This document shows positions 23,609 through 25,043 of a stretch of 25,043 nt of DNA, piece by piece. Source of the DNA: UBA1206 sp045600105 (GTDB taxonomy: Bacteria; Bacillota; Clostridia; Oscillospirales; CAG-382); contig JAZRXG010000002.1 of assembly GCA_045600105.1 (NCBI GenBank), positions 1 through 25,043 of the forward strand, given 5' to 3'. Under the pieces are notes generated by a model. It was not told the DNA's origin and made no database searches. It saw nothing but the letters and a program-made list of their open reading frames with translations. Position 1 is the first letter of the stretch; each line of letters starts with the position of its first letter. The translations under genes and the position numbers were made by a program.

Positions 23609-23676
23609 CACTCCCCATGGCTAAAGCAAGGGTTTTACGGTGCCTTTCGATAAAAGCTATATCAACCAATTCGAAA

Positions 23677-23700
23677 ACGCCTTCTCTTCGGAGAGGGCGC
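23677..23700. repeat. UUCG hairpin repeat, copy 1
   Basis: A 24-bp unit identical to 23942-23965. CGCCTTCTC and GAGAGGGCG pair over 9 bp (one G-T) around a TTCG tetraloop. It abuts the next stem at 23701. Confidence 0.8.
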
Positions 23701-23727
23701 CAGATTGCAGACAAAGTCTGGAATCTG
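23701..23727 (+). other. 12-bp stem-loop adjoining the repeat
   Basis: CAGATTGCAGAC and GTCTGGAATCTG pair at 11 of 12 positions with loop AAA. It follows copy 1 of the UUCG hairpin with no gap. Confidence 0.7.
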
Positions 23728-23848
23728 AGCAGACTGAGACAAACGAAGTTGATTTCGGCGAAAAACGAGCGTCGGCGTAGATTACTACGGCAGTCGAGTT
23801 TTTCGTCGAAGCCATTGAAATTTCTGATAAAATCAATATTCCTATTAT

Positions 23849-23887
23849 AAAAGTGTACTATCATCCTTCTGACGAAAGTACACTTTT
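23849..23887 (+). terminator. 11-bp inverted repeat, bidirectional terminator shape
   Basis: AAAAGTGTACT (23849-23859) and AGTACACTTTT (23877-23887) pair perfectly around a 17-nt loop, with A-rich sequence before and T-rich sequence after. Confidence 0.6.
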
Positions 23888-23941
23888 GTTCTATTCTGTT
23901 TGCATTTCAATGGCGTAAGAAACGAGTTTGTCTTCGGTCTG

Positions 23942-23965
23942 ACGCCTTCTCTTCGGAGAGGGCGC
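23942..23965. repeat. UUCG hairpin repeat, copy 2
   Basis: Identical to 23677-23700, 265 bp further on. Here it is followed by TTCTTTTTT, so it could terminate plus-strand transcription. Confidence 0.8.
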
Positions 23966-24007
23966 TTCTTTTTTACGCCTCAAGTTGAGGGACGGTCAAA
24001 ACAGAAA

Positions 24008-24040
24008 AGAAGCAGGGAATTAACCTTGCTTCTTTTTTTT
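24008..24040 (+). terminator. Strong intrinsic terminator
   Basis: AGAAGCAGGG (24008-24017) pairs with CCTTGCTTCT (24024-24033), with one G-T pair and a 6-nt loop, then seven more T. Confidence 0.85.
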
Positions 24041-24193
24041 GCAAATGTTATATGACGCGATTATCGATCCATTGAAAAGATGCTTGACCGTGAGATAGCA
24101 CAAAATACATCAAAACCACGCCTTCGTTTGAAATCCGCGTCAATCTGTCATAACATAGATGAGCGAAAATATCAAACCAAGGAGGCATGCATT

Positions 24194-24607
24194 ATGCACA
24201 AGAGACAGCTCGCGCTTACAATCCTCGCAGTTCTGGTACTCATAGCCACCATCACTGTGTCGATTGCAGGCTCAATCACGGCTGCGGCATCAGGCGTAGG
24301 TTCCCCCGGCGGATCCGGAGGAAACGCATCATCAGCCCCTGCTGCGGCAAAACTTATCCATGGTGACAGAAGGGACATTGTGGGATACCGATTTACGGTA
24401 TACTCATCCGCCGGATCGATGCTCGGTCATCCGTCCGACATAATGCTCCCCGACAGCTGGCACGTCAGGGAAACGTTTTACGGATACATCAACGATGACA
24501 CCGGACACCGTCTCGTTGATAAGGTAAATATCTCCCGCGCCGAAAAGTCATCTGATGCAACCAACGCGAATAAGAAGACAATATTTACCTTCTATAACTC
24601 ATCGTAA
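24194..24607 (+). CDS. Short secreted protein, possibly the N-terminal stub of a larger one
   Basis: 137 residues from the ATG at 24194, chosen for AAGGAGG just upstream. A signal peptide or anchor covers about residues 1-32 (MHKRQLALTILAVLVLIATI, then VSIAGSITAAAS). A Gly/Ser/Ala-rich linker follows (about 33-53), then a beta-rich stretch beginning DIVGYRFTVYSSAGSMLGHP. Large secreted proteins carried by clostridial mobile elements start in a similar way, a Gly-rich linker followed by a GYRFxVxDxxG-type strand, but are hundreds of residues longer. The stop here falls within a palindrome (24606-24627), so the gene may have been cut short by rearrangement. The function is unknown. The next item downstream is a broken recombinase. 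Confidence 0.6.
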   Translation: MHKRQLALTILAVLVLIATITVSIAGSITAAASGVGSPGGSGGNASSAPAAAKLIHGDRRDIVGYRFTVYSSAGSMLGHPSDIMLPDSWHVRETFYGYINDDTGHRLVDKVNISRAEKSSDATNANKKTIFTFYNSS

Positions 24608-24627
24608 TGGGAATACACATACCCATT
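24606..24627. repeat. Inverted repeat over the stop of the secreted protein
   Basis: AATGGG (24606-24611) and CCCATT (24622-24627) flank 10 nt that can pair further with one mismatch. It overlaps the stop codon. AACTCATCG occurs just before it (24596-24604) and again at 24655-24663. Confidence 0.5.
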
Positions 24628-24684
24628 GAGGATTGACGAGTTGTGTGTAATGAAAACTCATCGGTCATAACTATAGAGTAATAA

Positions 24685-24903
24685 AAAATAGAAGCGCGAC
24701 AGATAGAAATGGCAGAGAAGTGCGGAGCCGAAAAGACGTTCCTTGATAAAGCGTCCGGCAGAAACACGGACAGACCAAATCTTAAAACGATGCTTGAATT
24801 CATAAGAGAAGGTGACACCCTCATTGTCGAATCGTTCTCTCGCATTGCGAGAAGCACCAAAGACCTTCTCACAATTCTGGATCGCGAACTAATCTATGTA
24901 TAA
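24685..24903 (+). pseudogene. Fragment of a serine recombinase (resolvase type)
   Basis: The 72 open codons match the middle of the resolvase catalytic domain: ARQIEMAEKCGAEKTF, then LDKASGRNTDRPNLKTML, FIREGDTLIVESFSRIARS and TKDLL. They contain the Arg of the SxxRIAR segment. The N-terminal strand with the catalytic serine (YxRVS) is missing because a stop precedes at 24682-24684. The protein ends (TAA at 24901) before the rest of the catalytic domain and the DNA-binding helix-turn-helix. An intact enzyme has about 185 or more residues, so this cannot be active. An internal ATG at 24709 gives 64 residues. It is evidence that a transposon or mobile element once lay here. Confidence 0.85.
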
Positions 24904-24908
24904 GAAAA

Positions 24909-24942
24909 GCGGCAGGATTTTGAAGTCCTGTCGCTCGTTTTT
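24909..24942. terminator. Bidirectional terminator before the minus-strand gene end
   Basis: GCGGCAGGA (24909-24917) and TCCTGTCGC (24926-24934) pair with one G-T. A TTTTT run follows on the plus strand and TTTTCTT on the minus strand. It probably ends the gene whose stop is at 24948. Confidence 0.75.
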
Positions 24943-24947
24943 ATATG

Positions 24948-25043
24948 TTACTGTGTTTTCTTCAGTACGTAAGAGCTGCCGTCACCGATAAGTGTCAGCG
25001 CATCATTATTTATGTAAAAGGTATAGGTGCTGTCGGCGGCAGA
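24948..25043 (-). CDS. C-terminal tail of an unknown, probably extracellular protein (partial)
   Basis: 31 residues readable to a TAA at 24948-24950: SAADSTYTFYINNDALTLIG and then DGSSYVLKK. The alternating beta pattern ending in a YTFYINxDxLTL motif resembles the last strands of small lipocalin-like or DUF5640-type domains of clostridial lipoproteins, which I mention only as a possibility. The codon use is closer to the core chromosome than to the AT-rich island. The rest of the gene lies beyond the window, and a terminator lies just after the stop. Confidence 0.65.
   Translation of the reverse strand, partial: SAADSTYTFYINNDALTLIGDGSSYVLKKTQ

Larger units (their letters stand above)
23609..24193. 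other. 585-nt tract without a supported gene, rich in stem-loops
   Basis: It begins at the stop of the kinase gene with ACTCCCCATGGCTAAAGC, which recalls the right end of IS200/IS605-type elements, although the expected hairpin is imperfect. It contains two identical 24-bp UUCG hairpins, a 12-bp stem, an 11-bp stem and a strong terminator, listed separately. Three overlapping frames are partly open, including a plus-strand frame (23640-23918) broken once by TAG at 23778, but none resembles a known protein and none has a good ribosome site. I favour a structured non-coding RNA or mobile-element remnant. Confidence 0.5.

Noticed and set aside
23640..23918. Plus-strand frame with one TAG that reads coherently on both sides
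   Set aside because: Two other frames over the same tract are also open, the frame covers several perfect hairpins, and no family or ribosome site supports it.
23677..23965. CRISPR-like interpretation of the two 24-bp repeats
   Set aside because: Only two copies, 265 bp apart, no regular spacers and no cas genes.

Overview
This window comes from the chromosome of a Gram-positive bacterium, most likely an uncultured (gut-type) member of the Clostridia. The supporting evidence is a GTP-type PEP carboxykinase, an rpsF-ssb-rpsR cluster, a recA-recX-rimO-pgsA cluster, a Bacillus-type LexA box (GAAC-N4-GTTC) in front of recA, strong GGAGG ribosome binding sites, and repeated TTGACA-N17-TATAAT promoters. 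I cannot name the species.

Left part (1-6.9 kb), mostly minus strand. After the tail of a DUF6440-like gene and a run of terminator hairpins comes an operon of an XRE-cupin regulator, rsmA and pckA. Here rsmA has no stop codon before pckA, so the two form one open frame with an internal Shine-Dalgarno sequence. Upstream of it lie a short QueG-like iron-sulfur reductase, the rpsR-ssb-rpsF operon with a leader that can mask the rpsF ribosome binding site, and prs with a palindromic operator candidate over its promoter.

Middle (7.0-20.98 kb), plus strand. recA with an SOS box is followed, with no obvious terminator, by recX, rimO, a large discoidin/DUF4434-like lipoprotein, pgsA, cysS, mrnC and lexA. 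Because lexA lies in the same co-directional run as recA, it may share recA's SOS promoter. Then come tRNA-Lys with promoter and terminator, an M20 peptidase plus YfcC-type transporter operon, and an AMP-forming acyl-CoA synthetase overlapping a small membrane protein.

Right part (20.99-25.04 kb). A tRNA-Arg(CCG) gene marks the start of visibly AT-richer accessory DNA with weak codon bias. It contains integration-like repeats but no integrase. It also carries a small unknown gene plus a membrane protein split at a canonical A-AAA-AAG slippery heptamer, and divergently an XRE repressor plus a minimal HipA/CtkA-type kinase (probable toxin-antitoxin pair). Beyond this lie a 585-nt tract of stem-loops with two identical 24-bp UUCG hairpins, a short secreted protein, a serine-recombinase fragment, and the tail of a minus-strand gene. 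The most unusual observations are the stopless rsmA-pckA junction, the slippery-site membrane gene beside the kinase module, and the stem-loop tract.
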